A DNA stretch of 64,000 bases from Engraulis encrasicolus. Its lineage: Eukaryota; Chordata; Actinopteri; Clupeiformes; Engraulidae. Positions 1-43,355 of this stretch are shown here, piece by piece. How positions within the stretch are numbered: position 1 is the stretch's first letter; every line of letters starts with the position of its first letter. The position numbers and the translations under genes were made by a program. The stretch covers positions 42,144,770 through 42,208,769 of the forward strand of contig NC_085875.1 in assembly GCF_034702125.1 (NCBI RefSeq), read 5' to 3'. The notes under the pieces were generated by a model. It did no database searches and was not told the origin of the DNA. It worked only from the letters and a program-made list of their open reading frames with translations.

Positions 1-382
1 ATCGGATATTGAATTCTGTATGTCCTTAGAGTGCAGTGCAGAGTAAAACTCGACTTACTTTGAGAAGGGAGAGTGGCAGATAAAAGCTCAGCTGTCTGAA
101 TGTTTATAAAGATTGATAGTCTTTGACGTTTGCTATTGTTGTAATCCTCTTCCAGTCCACTAGGTGGCAAAGTGCAATAGATCAATTTGGATTCCCCTAG
201 TTTGAGCTCGAGGAAGAAAATCTGTTACCCAGAATTCCATTCAACAATTTTGGACGCCATCGTTGCTCGCGTTGTAAACTCAACGCGTTGTGACTGGAAT
301 CTACCTTTTCTCTGAATTTGTTCTTCAATCCGGATAATATTTACATTTTTTGACTGGGAAAGTGGACTAACAATTCGCCAAG
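1..382 (+). promoter_or_regulatory. Upstream region and probable 5'UTR of cdc5l
   Basis: This stretch precedes the cdc5l start codon and should hold its promoter and 5'UTR. No TATA box is placed convincingly. A 10-bp perfect palindrome CAACGCGTTG lies at 281-290 and a CTCF-like site at 157-170. The transcription start cannot be located from sequence alone, and an upstream non-coding exon is possible. Confidence 0.45.
157..170 (+). promoter_or_regulatory. CTCF-like motif upstream of cdc5l
   Basis: CCACTAGGTGGCAA matches 13 of 14 positions of the vertebrate CTCF core CCASYAGRKGGCRS. It lies about 215 bp before the start codon, where CTCF sites are common in vertebrate promoters. Occupancy is inferred, not shown. 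Confidence 0.45.
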
Positions 383-29143
<28,761 letters not shown>

Positions 29144-29910
29144 AGAGCTTTTAAAAGCCGAGCCGTCGTACCACATTCAATCGGGACTTTCATCCACTGA
29201 GCTGTTGAACTCGGAACCAGTACGCTCTCTCTCTCTAGCTCTCTGTACCTCTCTCTGTACCTCTCTCTGTACCTCTTTCTGTATCCCCGTCTCTCTCTCT
29301 CTCTCTGCAACTCTCTCTCTCTTTATCTCTGTCGTCTTCGGTCTCTGTATCTTGGTCTTGTCATTGCAGCCCAAAAGCATGTGCTCCATGACCGTGGATT
29401 GCTAATGCTATCTGAGACAGTGTTTCAAGCTTCAAGGGTGTCCGTGTCTGTACTATAATGTTGCTGTTTTGGCAGCTTTTTGGTTTCATGTCTCTTGAAT
29501 GTGTGAACCATGGACATTGTGACTTGAGTCAATTTATCCTGTGTCAGAACATTAGCTTCAGAGCAGCGTTGAGATGCTTCAGACAGGTAGTGTCACCTGA
29601 GCTTTTAATCTGATGTAACACATCACAACATTTCACGGTTTTGAAAGTATCTCCAAACAAACAAAAAATGAAACAAAGAAAAAATGCTACGTGGACACAG
29701 CTACAGGACACACCTGATGAGAAACTGTATATAACATTATGGTTAGATGTGCGTTATTTTTATTACATCTGTCGGACTAGGCCCTCGTTTTCTGTTTGAA
29801 TGTTTATTTTAGCATCCTGTACGTTGTTTTGCATCGAGTAAAATGAGAGGTCTCTCAAATGCAAACTAAGGAGGGCCTTTGGTAAAGTAATAAAATTTGC
29901 CGTCAATTCT
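29144..29910 (+). other. 3'UTR of cdc5l
   Basis: The 3'UTR probably extends to about 29910. It holds a 12-bp minisatellite (CTCTCTCTGTAC type) at about 29230-29290. The rest is AT-rich. Confidence 0.7.
29889..29894 (+). terminator. Polyadenylation signal AATAAA of cdc5l
   Basis: A canonical AATAAA lies 746 nt after the stop, with a TCTGTCCTTTTCCTG T-rich element about 30 nt downstream. It is the first canonical signal I see after the stop. Confidence 0.7.
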
Positions 29911-30656
29911 AAAACTCTGTCCTTTTCCTGTTTTGGGTTCCTTTTTTGCTCATTATTATTATTATTATTTTGCTACATCCCACTCAGTCAGTATAGCGGC
30001 AGGTCATGTACATTCAGGCAGAGAGCCAGCGGAATTTTCAGTATTTAAAAAAAATCTACATCCTAATGAGTTATTCTTCATATTTCATCCACCTCTTTAA
30101 CGCGTATCGGATTACGTTTTAAGCTCACACGTGCTTATTTTCTAGTCAGTTCAAGTCAATGGAGCGATTGAGCACCAGGCCCCTTGCCTTGACAAATTGA
30201 CATTTTGTCCGCCACCTCAACTCTGAAAAAGTTACTGCCTGGCTGGGCTGGGCTTGCTTGGTCGGCTGGGTCCTTAGCTTGTGGTGTTATTGCTACCTTT
30301 AGAGGAAGGCCGCTGCGCTCACTGGTGGGGCTCCGGGGACTCTGGGCTGGGTAACTCTACCTCTGTGTTCATGTCGAGCAGTAATTACGCTATTCCATAA
30401 ACACCACCGCCAGGGCCCCCATGGGAGGCCTGCAGGAGTGGGGCAGTGCAGTGGGGCTGGGAGGGAGGTAGAGGGTGTTGGGGCCTGGGGGTGGAGGAGG
30501 TAGGAGAAGGGGGTGACTGGGCGAGTGAAAAATTTACAGTGTAAACAGCAGGTAGAGGATTGGGTAGATCAAGCGGAGAGGAGAGGGGAGGCCGAGAACC
30601 TACTACGCCCAGCTGTTTTGTGGCGTCTAAAGACGGCATGTTTCTCTATGCATCCT

Positions 30657-30714
<58 letters not shown>

Positions 30715-31644
30715 CCCCGTCTCTTCCCCCCTCTCTTCCTCCCCCTCCCTCTCTCCCATGCCAGAAGTCCTGATTTGTTGAGATCCATGAAGTGGTTAAA
30801 ATTCCCCCGTAGTATCAGGCCCCATTAGAAATCAAAACGTTGGATGTTCCTCAATGCTTTACAAGACCTGTCAACCACATACTCGAGTAGTATCAGTATA
30901 GAATGTTTTCTGACAAACGGGAAAAGATGGGAAATAAATAAATACCGATGAACAAAAAATGGCATGTGTAAGAACAACATAAGTTTACTTCGCAGCAGAT
31001 GCGATGCATGGTAATGGCTTTGGTGTGTGAATTGCACGTGGAGATGAGATGGAAATGAGGGAGGATAATGGATGGACGGACCGACGCATGGAAGGAGTCG
31101 AAAACCCCAAAGAGATCAAGCCCATTTCCACTCCAGCACTGGAATACAATTTGGAAAAGACTCCAAACTGCTGCCGCCGCCACCACCACCGCTGCTGCTA
31201 CTATTACATCTAATAAGAAAATCACTGCATTTGCAGTTTTTTCAGTGGGGCTGTTGAGATTGGGCTAGTCGTCATTTTCTTAGGCCGTGTTTTTACCCAA
31301 AAAAAGAAAAGAAAAAGAGAGACCTCAGGTCTCCTCTGTAATGGGGTTTTGGCAACTCGGGGAGGCCGCAAAACATTGTGGCTTTGATACGTCATTAAGG
31401 AAATTGTCAATTCATGTAAAATGTAGTCACTCTATCTGTGACGCCCTTACATCACTGGAAAAGCCATCATGCTGCTGCGGGCGCTTTGTCGGATGTTGGC
31501 TGAGTGAGGTTTAAAACAAAAAAAAGGACTGTGCTGTGGTAGCCAGATTTAATTAATTGCTCATATTGGATGGTTTGATCAGAGGCCCTTTGAGGTCCTC
31601 TACCCCCTGCGCGTACACACACACACACGCACACACGCAGGAAA
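29911..31644. other. Intergenic, downstream of cdc5l
   Basis: G-rich low-complexity sequence at 30410-30520, a TC microsatellite at 30659-30712, and a unique block at 31330-31510 of even composition. No gene is seen. Confidence 0.5.
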
Positions 31645-31800
31645 GCTGACGGGGACAGAGGGGTCAGTTGTCCCAGACCCAGAGAGAGAGAGGGGACACA
31701 GAATTGGGTGCTCATTACACTGTATTATATATTGGTTGGTTGAAGCTGGGCCTTTTAGATGACTTTGTCCCAGGCCCAGCCAAAGCTATCAGAGGCCCTG
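31645..31800 (+). mobile_element. MITE family B, copy 1
   Basis: Shared segments are GGGGTCAGTTGTCCCAG at the left and CCAGCCAAAGCTATCAGAGG at the right. The family recurs at 34981-35122, 49085-49143, 62848-62996 and 63752-63888. Copies are about 140-155 bp with GGGCC-rich inverse ends and no coding capacity; hAT-like by inference. Confidence 0.6.
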
Positions 31801-32471
31801 CACACACTAACAGGCTCCAAGGTAACGGAAGAAGGCACAGCTTTTCACCATTGATGTGGAGAGAACAGAACGATTATTTGACCCTCTCGTTACTGCGTTA
31901 TTAAATGAGGTTTGCACAGGATGACCTCACTGCTAGGCGCTCATAATACATGTGTACCTAATTATGATGTGAGGCAGGAGATGAAGGTCTCCTTTCTTAA
32001 GATGGTGTGTGTGTTCACTGTGCCGCACCATACGTAAGAGGGTTTGTGGTTGGTGTACCGTAGCGATCACATCGTAGAATTTAGGCTGTGGATGATTTTT
32101 ATTTCTGATCGTTTACACATCCGTTGGTATTCTTAACTGCATGCTATGTCTTAGAAAACATTTGTATTTCTTTGACCTGGTCCTAGAGCCCTGGAGTCAG
32201 TGCACTTATAACAGTAAATCTTTTCACACTTTACAAAATATATATTTTTAATAATCCCTTTAATACAAAGTTGGTGGCGTTCTACTAAAAAATATTAAAC
32301 TGAAGTCATGGCTGTTGAGTGTGGGTTTGGCCTGTGCAGTCTAGGGTAATGGTGCAATCTATGGTAAGTCTAGCCTTTACATGTATTTAATATCTAATTA
32401 TTACAGAATCAAAATTACAATTCTGTCATCTCACTGTATTGCTGTGCAGGAATATGGCTCAAGAACAGAGA
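31801..32471. other. Intergenic stretch
   Basis: AT-rich unique sequence. I see no gene, RNA or repeat family. Confidence 0.5.
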
Positions 32472-32747
32472 GTGCGTTCCAATATGCACACTCCCGTCGT
32501 CCACTTGTGCTTGTGGCCTCACCCCGCCTCCTGGCCCCTCCTCCGTGGAGAAAATAATAACGTTTGCCAGCAGTCAGTCTAGCCACAACAATTTTTGGGG
32601 GACTGTTTATCGTTCACCAACCCAATATACAAATGAGAATTGTGATTTTGCAAGATATTGAATCGATTTTCTGTCGTCAGTGACATCATCATGAGGTCAC
32701 AAGCAGGGAAGTGAGCAAGGGAGGTCAGAAGGATTGGAATCCACCCC
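32472..32747. mobile_element. MITE family A, copy 3
   Basis: GTGCGTTCCAATATGCACAC at the left; the right end, reversed, has GGTGGATTCCAAT. It shares the interior GGAGAAAATAAT and GGGGGACTGTTTATCGTTC with the intron 9 and intron 11 copies. Confidence 0.65.
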
Positions 32748-33599
32748 GCAAACTCAGCAATGCCATCGCTATTGTTGAGGCTTTGGATTGTCTGACGAGG
32801 CTTATTCGAGATTCCGCAACGTCTGCATGTGCATGCAGACAGCAATGCATTCTGGATGAAAATGTTGCATGATGGTTAGATTTCTTGTCCAACTTATCAA
32901 TTTCAGTCCTGTTGCGCCGACGAAGTGACATGTCACATGGTGTCAAACTCTCACGGCATCAATGCGACTGCAGAGGGACTTTGTTGATGACCGTCTGCAA
33001 GGGTCTGCATACCACCTCCGAGGGGATGCACCCCTGAACTGGTTGGCCAACAGCTCACTCACGTGTGTATAGGCGCCTTGTCTCACATCCCTACACACGT
33101 TTGCACTGCACCCACTTCAGCTCCTCCTCCCCACCTGTCCCCCCACACCACACACATGGTGTGCTAGTAGATCAAACCAGTGCGAGCTCATCGTCTCGTG
33201 CACATTTGTGGTCGACTTCAAATGCACAGTGTTTAATACCACCCATATCGTGACGACAAGTTCTCGCTCACATGCTTTGTCAACATCAATCAACGGCAAC
33301 AAAGTCGATCGCGCCTAATGTTTGTCTGTCTGTCCGCATGTCCACCTGCAATGTTTAGGGGCACCTGCTGGTGGCGCAAAACACACAACATCAGCTGTGG
33401 CTAGGGGGCCCGGTTATCCCCATCTGATTGCTGATGTGTGTCAAGAGGGCATTTGTGCCTTTGAGTGACAGCAGGGAAAATAGAACTGTTTTTGAAATTC
33501 ACTTTTTATTGGTTTTTACACAAATAAATGAAACACTGAACATGCACAAGTGAACAGTGAAGACTGCAGGTAGATATTGACTAACAAAGCTATACACTA
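32748..33599. other. Intergenic stretch
   Basis: Unique sequence. A CTCF-like CCTGCTGGTGGCGC (12 of 14 positions) lies at 33364-33377. No gene is seen. Confidence 0.4.
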
Positions 33600-34049
33600 T
33601 AGACCCATTTAGAGTTTGTAAACAGGTATGACGTAATTTGGCTGCATTCGTACCGCTGCCTAAAAATCGTCCATGCTCCGTTCACTTGTACAGAGACTCG
33701 ACAGGTGTTATTTCCGGAATAAGATAACGGATGCTCGTGCTAACCTCAGATATGCAGTGGGCACCACAGACACAGGTATTCCTGGTGATGTCATCAGTCC
33801 ACTCAGTAGTTTAATGTCTTGTAACAACAAACATCTCCTATGCTTCTCGAACAGCCTCTTCCCTCTCAAAATAGCATAACAAGTGTACTTTTCGGAATCA
33901 ATTTTTTATCAGCTTCAGAACGGCAGTTTTCTCTTTTTTTTCTCTTTCCAGAAAAGTGGAGTCTCTCGTAATATCCTTACAATATCTCTGGTGTGTTTGA
34001 GTCGACGATGCGCACGCATTCATGAGGACGTCGACTCTGAACGGGTCTA
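33600..34049. mobile_element. Candidate TA-target TIR element
   Basis: The ends are TAGACCCATTTAGAGT and the inverse of TAGACCCGTTCAGAGT, with TA on both sides (33598-33599, 34050-34051). It is 450 bp with no transposase. TA targets fit Tc1/mariner-type MITEs. Confidence 0.5.
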
Positions 34050-34051
34050 TA

Positions 34052-34980
34052 CAGTATGTTAAAAAAAGAGTTTAACTATACACATTTGTACATTGCTGAA
34101 TGTTAAATATCCTCATAAACAGAAAGACAAAGAGAAGAGTAAAGAAAGAAAACCGAAAAATAAACAAACAGAAAAGAAAAACCAAGATCTTACTGTAGAA
34201 TATCTAAGTAAGCCCCCCATTTTTCACAAAGACATCCTCCTTATCCATCATTCTATATCTATAGCACAACTTCTCATAAGAGGCCAGTCCACAATTGATA
34301 TAGCTACTTGTGTTTTCCAGTTGTGTAAAAATAGGGCTGTTTAAAGGGTGGAAAGGGAAGATGGCAGTGAGAAGAAAGAGTAACATGGGCCTTAAAATGG
34401 AAAAGAATAAAAACTGACCTACAGTATGTATTATGGATTTAGGTGTGGTCCAGTGATGGTTACATAGGCCTATTCATGTTCAGAAGAATAGCATTAATGG
34501 TTGTTTTTGGAGCATATCCGAACGACAGGGAAGATCCCCTTTTATTTCTATGAACACATCAATGGAATTTGGCAAGATCTGCACCTTTCTTCTACTGTAG
34601 GTACTACGTGTACATAACTAGAAAGGAAATTGTGGTTCATTTTACATTTATATTTAAGAAATCCCAGACAACCACTTTAATGTTATGGCAACTAAGATTA
34701 ACACCATGAGTCTTCGAAACTCTGCAACTCAGGTGGTTGGTGTCACACACTTCCACCAAACAGGTCCACCTGGAGTTGAGCGAGAATGTAATGTATCAAA
34801 CCTACAAAATCAGAGGAGGGTTTAGCGTAGCTCAGAAGGAGAGGGAAAAAAGTCTTAAGTGAGTTGGAATTTAAAATAAAGACTTGGACCGTTCTCCAGA
34901 CAAGCTAATGATTGATCGTACCATGTGCTTATTGTCAGTGGACCTCTCCTGCTGCTGTTGCTCTAACCAGGGAAGACTAT
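34052..34980. other. Intergenic stretch
   Basis: A-rich sequence to 34200, then unique AT-rich DNA. No gene is seen. Confidence 0.5.
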
Positions 34981-35122
34981 GGTGGTGACAAAGGGGTCAG
35001 TTGTCCCGGGCCCAGGGAGCGAGTGGTCCCAAAACGGTGTTTTCATGACATTGTATGTATTGGACTGGGGGCCCTTCTAGATTACTTTGTCCTCGGCCCA
35101 TCAAAAGCTGTCAGCAGCCCTG
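34981..35122 (+). mobile_element. MITE family B, copy 2
   Basis: AAAGGGGTCAGTTGTCCCGG at the left and AAAAGCTGTCAGCAGCCCTG at the right, with CATGACATTGTATGTATTGG inside. It matches the other family B copies. Confidence 0.6.
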
Positions 35123-35909
35123 GCTCTAAGCATTGTAGTCGCACCGGTCACACCATTACACTCCGGGCTGTTAGAAACAAGGCCAGACTCCATCCAGCAG
35201 GTTTCCAGCTGTCTTGATGTTACACCCCCCTTTTTTTACTGTTTCCTACGGTGTGTGGGCTAGTTCATTTTCAGTCTATTTGAATCTAATCTAACGAGCG
35301 TAATTAGTGCAGGCACTGCCCTGGGCCAGTCATACGTGCACTGACTGACTATCCATCCATTGGCTGTCTACTGGGGAAGTTGTGCTTGGACCTCGTTCAC
35401 AAAGACTTGATTGTGAGGCAGGCCAATTTGAGCCAAAAACACCAGGGTTACTAGCCTGACTAAAGCCAGATTATGTGTCCCTTATTCTGTCTTCACCAGG
35501 TTTATATGGTACGAAAACAAACAGTTTGTCAGCTTATTTCTGGGGTTCTACCGATCAACAACCTGTGAAGGAGTGGTAAAAAAAACGTGATAAAAAAAGG
35601 CCATAAACATAAGAGCACTTATTAAATCATATAATATGTCTAGATCTATATAAATATTATTCTTTTAAAAGCAGTTGGATCCAGTTTATCAGGCCATGTG
35701 GATGAATAACAAATCCAAGCATGATGTCGTAAGGAATATTGCCATGGGAGATGTGTTGTTTTTAGTTCTTTAGTCAAGTCTGAACAATTGCAGGCTACAA
35801 TCCATATGATGGGGAATCCAATTTGGGGCCGTAGGGTCACCAATAGGATTGGGAGCAGTAGAGTTGTTTTAGTGAGTATTTTTGGGGCTTGTGGTGCTTT
35901 TATTATGAC

Positions 35910-36015
35910 CGGTTAATGAAGATGTGACAGGAAAGTAGGGAAATGAGCCTTGCCAGACTTGAACCTGGGTCCCCATGTAACATGCTGTACGTGATGCACC
36001 ATAAAACCACCCTGC
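35910..36015 (-). repeat. SINE fragment, minus strand
   Basis: On the minus strand it has a diverged head and a B box-like GGTTCAAGTCTGGCAAGG, followed by CATTTCCCTACTTTCCTGTC. This resembles a worn copy of the second SINE family. The stretch 35123-35909 before it shows nothing. Confidence 0.45.
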
Positions 36016-37130
36016 AGTTATTTCTTGGAGCTAATGTCTTGGGACTGGGATCTTAGGCCTTTCTGTGAACTGTTACTCACTACACTACACAGTTCACTGA
36101 TTCTTGAAAGTAGGCCTACTTTTATAGCATGTCAGCTACAGTATAAAAGTAATAATTCTGTTTAAAATCAATTACATTTTCATGAACAAAATAAATCCAG
36201 GTAATGATTAAGGGGTCTGTTACACAAATGTACAGTTGTTTGAATGATTTAAGTGTAATTTTATTATTTTTCATTGCTGTAAACCTGCCCACGCCCTGTA
36301 AAATCTGCTGTTTTAAGGACAGACATCATCATTTCAACTGACTGGAAAAACCTCACTGCTGGAATTGAACAACCAGTACGTGTGGAAGAACTGCAAATAG
36401 TGAGTTTAAAATGATATTTACTATTATTTTCTGATTACTCAAAATGTTGTGTCCCACACATTTGTCACCACTGTCAGATATTTTTTAAAAGACAATAAAT
36501 TCAGGCAAGTACAAGGTCATTGTCATTACTGAAGACCCGTTTTCAAACCTTGAGCTCTACTGCATATTCATCATCACTGAAGCTCCTGTAAGTTTACTAT
36601 TTTCTCTTAAATGTGTTAATTCTCAACCATAACCTGTCAACACCACCTCTGTTGTATGATAGTATTAGATTAGATTAATGTTAATTAATATAGGCCTATA
36701 GGGCCTACTTTTTGAGAAGAGGTATGAAGTACCGAAAAACAAAGGTAAAACAAAATGGCTAATGTGAACAAACTACACATATTATATAAAAGAGCATTTT
36801 TTTTGTCACCACTGTCAGGTTTTGTCCCATAACTGGTCAGCTTGTTCCATGGCTGAATTGTGCTGGTTAATGAAACATACTCTGTAAGCCATATTAGTAA
36901 TCATTGTGGTCCAAAATTATAGTCAATGAGACGCATTTGGAGGCTTTTTTGTCACCAACATCAGACAAAAACCTGTCGGTGGAGACATCTGACAGGTGAC
37001 AAAAACTACAGAAGTTTTTTTTCGGAAGGAGTTTTAAGTGTTCACTTCAATACAAAAAACATATTATTTCACTTCTAGTGGTGTCAGATGGTGTTGACAA
37101 AAACAAGTAATAGCCTATTTTATGAAAAAA
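36016..37130. repeat. Region with recurring TTTGTCACCACTGTCAG motif
   Basis: The motif occurs at 36461-36478 and 36802-36819. Variants occur at about 36949-36964 and, inverted, at about 36990-37014 and 37081-37103. The pair at 36945-37014 forms an imperfect hairpin. This may be the repetitive end region of an unidentified DNA element. No gene is seen. Confidence 0.4.
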
Positions 37131-38910
37131 AAAGTAAGATATGGGGACTGGAGGTTGATCCTACTGTATATATTGCTGCACAGCCAAGTCCTTCATCTAT
37201 GATAATAGGCCTACCTCTATATTTTCTTTCAAAATGAAAACCCGTTTTAGCCACACTCTCAAGAAACACAGAAGAATTACAGACACGTGGGGTTAGTTAA
37301 AGTTGTGGGAAGCATTATGAACTGTTACTCTTAATTTTGGGAGATTTAGAAGGAGAAAAAAATATTTTAAGGTCTTCGGTTTAACTTTGGTTTAATATCT
37401 GGCTTCAAGACTAGTTCTTGCAAGTTTCATTTGAGAGATGAAAGCCAGATCTGCCTGAATTGTTCCTTCCAGAACTCCCTCAAGAGAAAAGGACACAATC
37501 CATGCTTCGTATAAGACTTGTTTCTGAAAGACGAACCCAAGACAATTATAACAAGCAATATTTTTCTCCAGGCCTCCATCCAGGTGCCTGGAGATTCCTC
37601 AGAAGTGGATTACCAATTACAGGCAGGATGGCCTAAAAAAAGTCCTCACAGGACAGAAAAAAAGACAAGAGGTAAACATCCACTGCAGAATGTCGAAATG
37701 TTAATTTTCTGAATAAAGAAATTGTTTCTTGTTTTTCTAACTGGTTCAGCTGGCATTGGAGACGTGGGAGTGTGGATGTCTTTGGCCATTTTCCTTTGAT
37801 CCCACTGCTGATGTGAACACTTCGTCCTAAGTCAACAATTATGACACCCGTGTTGAGAGGCGTACAGCACTCTAGCTCGCAGGGAATTCCTTGTCACATC
37901 AATCGCAGACTTTGTTTGGCCCAGTAATCGCAATTGATTTTTTTTCTCGAGAAGTCTAGAAAACATTCTTATATTGTTACAGTAATCGGCAAGTCAGGAC
38001 TCTTTGCCTTTCTGACTCATTCCCCCCCTTTCTGATGCACATCTTGTGTTTGACAATGCAGTCTGTGAGGATGGCCAGAGAACACTGAAGACGGAGTTGT
38101 TATGGAAGCATTGTTTCCCACAAGAAAGGAAGAGCAAGACAAAGACTCTTCAGACTGAATTCCAGCCATAGTACTGAGGGGGGTGGTGGGAGGTGGGAGT
38201 GGGGATGGGGATGGGGATGAGGAATGAGGGCCGTTGAGTGGAGATTGTAATCGCACTGTCCAACAGTGAAGCTGTCTTATAACGTTTTACTGCAACCACG
38301 TGTGCAGGAATGAAAGCCTGAGTGTGTGTAGCGGAGCATGGATCATGGATCATGGAAAGCAGAGATGAATAGACATGAATTTTTTAAAGTCCAGAAGATC
38401 ATGGACAGAGAGCTCTCCAACATTTAGCCTATAGCTTAGGCTAAGGGGATGATGCACAATTGATGATAAATCTGCAGAGACTTCATTTATGACTGAACCG
38501 GTCTAAAACTGTTAAGACAAGGCCCTTGTAATTACTTTGCTGTTACCACAATGTCAACGACCAAGTTGTTATGTATTACTGAAGGCTCTGTGTATATGAT
38601 AATCTAGTGATAGTACAGTATTCCACTGACAGAAGTGAACAGTTCACATTATGATGCTGCAACCTTAAAGGCATCAGTGCATGGCTGATAGCAACACTCA
38701 AAACATGTCCCGCCTTAAAGCCTACCACTAATGGTAAACAGAAGCTGGCAGTTATGGTGTGTCACAGCCCGGGGTTCAAGTCAGTTATAGTGTTGAAACT
38801 GGCTTCAGCCTGATCTCAGTTCAAAATCGGACGCTGGGGATGTGGTGAGGACATCAGTATAGCATAACTTGGAAACATCTGTCTTCTGTCTCACTGAACA
38901 GACTTTTTAA

Positions 38911-38913
<3 letters not shown>
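37131..38913. other. Intergenic stretch
   Basis: Mostly unique sequence. The block at about 37740-38110 is even in composition and repeat-free. No gene or RNA is recognised. Confidence 0.45.

Positions 38914-38984
<71 letters not shown>
38914..38984 (+). repeat. (CT)n microsatellite
   Basis: A pure CT run of about 35 units. Confidence 0.97.
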
Positions 38985-38990
<6 letters not shown>

Positions 38991-39161
38991 CCTTCTCTCT
39001 CCCTCCGTGAGACAGGATGTCAAATGTAATCGTACCACATGAGGTATAAGGGGTGTTTGAATACAACCAGAAATGCCTGGTGCCACTGATTTGCTTTGCT
39101 GGAGCGTTACTGTTGAATGCCATACAGTACAGTACATGGCATCTCGGTGAATGGGATGCCT

Positions 39162-39785
<624 letters not shown>

Positions 39786-39881
<96 letters not shown>

Positions 39882-39884
39882 GCG

Positions 39885-39960
<76 letters not shown>
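39786..39960 (+). repeat. (CA)n microsatellite with central CG block
   Basis: Two CA runs flank a CGCGCACGCGCG block at about 39879-39893. With the upstream GT run 39441-39547 it makes a second facing GT/CA pair. Confidence 0.95.
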
Positions 39961-41142
<1,182 letters not shown>

Positions 41143-41805
41143 CCAAAAACTAAACAAAGCCCACTACAAAAGCACAGTGGAGAAAGAAAGAAAGAGAGAG
41201 AGGGGGAGAGAATGAGACACAGAGACAAACAGATAGAGAAAGAGTGAGAGAGAGAGAGAGACAATGAGCATACAGAGAGACAATGCACTGCCCCTGCCAA
41301 AGGGCCGGCGCTGTGAGTGTTATGTAGGCTGACACTGAATCAGACATGCTTCCTTAGCGTGTTTGAAGAAGAAATACGAAATGGAGGAGAAGAAGGAGGA
41401 GAAGAAGAAGAAGAAGGAGGAGTGAGGGAGGGAGGGAGAGAAAGAGGGGGGTGAAAAAAAAATCAAAAAGCGCAGAATGTCTTCGTTTTAGGAGAGCTCG
41501 GCACGGCGAGTCTGGCCAAGTCTGGCTCCACAAGCTGAACGCCGCGCCGCTCTCCCCTCGCTGGTGGAACTGACAATAAATGAAAGGTCAGCATTGTTCT
41601 CTTGAAATCAAATCCCAAACATCTCGGCGTAATAACAATATGGAGCGATATGGTTTTGCGGTGGAGGAGCCGTAAATAAGAGCAGCCTTCTTGTGGGCCC
41701 TAAATTTAAACAGATTGCACACACAGTGCCACCGCGAAGCCATCACACACACACACATGCATGTACAGACACGTACGCACGCACGTGTTCGCACACACAT
41801 GCGCA

Positions 41806-41808
<3 letters not shown>
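41143..41808. other. GA-rich sequence, then a unique island
   Basis: GA-rich to 41460. The block 41480-41710 is repeat-free and even in composition, a candidate non-coding element by appearance only. No gene is seen. Confidence 0.35.

Positions 41809-41894
<86 letters not shown>
41809..41894 (+). repeat. (CA)n microsatellite
   Basis: A pure CA run of about 43 units, flanked by degenerate CA/CG repeats on both sides. Confidence 0.95.
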
Positions 41895-41897
<3 letters not shown>

Positions 41898-43291
41898 CAT
41901 ATGGTCGCACACACGTGCGCACAAACACACACACGCACGCACGCGCGCACACATACACACACACACCAGCCACCCCCTCTCTGTTTTTGACTTTCACATC
42001 AAAGTGCTCACCGCCACCCCCATTCCCTTCTCTCCTTTTTCTCTCCCACCCCTCCACCTCCTCTCTACCTCTCTCCATGTCTCTCCATCTCTTGTCCCAT
42101 GTCTATGAATGTGTGTATATTTTTGCCGATCACCCCCCCTGACCTGTTTCTTCCAGTGCAAATGACGGGCTGATGACTCCAAAGAGAGAAGGAGGAGAGA
42201 GGAGAGGAGAGAGGAGAAGACAGGGAGGAGAGAAGGAGAGAGGAGAGAGGAGAGATGGAGATGGGGGTGCAGCGTGAGGTCTTTGGCACGCCGGCCTATT
42301 ATTACAGACGAAATTGCAAACCCCCAGGGGAGGGAAGATTCTGTTACAAATCAAACACGGGTTCCGTTTCGTACACAAGGCTAAAAAGCCTTTGGATGGA
42401 TGGAAAGCTTTTTTTTTTTTTTTTCAAAGTCAAGACCGTTCCTTGGACAGGAATCTGAGCACGCTGGTAATGGCAAATGGATGGAGTCACAGTGATTTAT
42501 GCGAGATGTTTTTAATGATTTTTTTTTGGTGTGGTGTGGAAGGTTTGAGGGTTTGGGGATGGGGGGTGCGGGGTACTTCTTTCTTTCTTTCACCTTACAT
42601 GACCTGGTTGTGAACGGGTAACCCCTATGGTGGTCCGCTCTCCAACTATTGTCCAAATAACTGCTTGGAGTCCTAGGAGGACCATTAAAGTGCTGTGGCA
42701 CAAGCAAAGCAGTGTCTGCAACTTTTCGAGAAATCTTGTGTAGAAGAGAAGTTTACCAGCAGGTCATCGTTTGTTTTTGAGATTTCACTGAATGTACATT
42801 TTTTCTACTCAAACCTGCAGAGAAATCCTTATAAATGTCTGAGCCCACACAACTTAGTCACAGTCATTTGGCTGCTCTGGCCTTAAGGTTGTATGTGTGA
42901 CACTCAAAATTTGTGATGTTTATTACGTTCTCAACATGTAAAGGGACATTTTCTTTATTTTTTTCTTTAAGGGGACAGTTTGTTCCCTGGAGGCCCTTCA
43001 GTCAGTGGCCATGGACCCGTGTTTAGTTTGGATGTCAGTGAATATCATTGTGTGTGTGGGGAGGAAATTAAAAATGCAGGAGTGTAATTTACAGGAGAGT
43101 GGGATAGATTTAAAGTCTCTCTCTTCCTCTCCCCTCTCTCTCTCCGTCTGTTGCCTCGCTTCCAAACTTCTAAATATGTCGCAGCTGAATGAGAAACTGA
43201 GCTTTTCTGTGCTGGCAACAACAAGAAGGTTGTGCCATCTAGCCGGCCAACCAACCCCTGCTCCTTAGGCAATAGTCTGTTCTCCAAAGGC

Positions 43292-43294
<3 letters not shown>
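41895..43294. other. Intergenic stretch
   Basis: Pyrimidine-rich then GA-rich low-complexity sequence to about 42255, a T run at 42411-42424, then unique sequence. No gene is seen. Confidence 0.5.

Positions 43295-43351
<57 letters not shown>
43295..43351 (+). repeat. (GA)n microsatellite
   Basis: A GA run of about 28 units. The following 43352-43805 shows nothing further. Confidence 0.95.
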
Positions 43352-43355
<4 letters not shown>

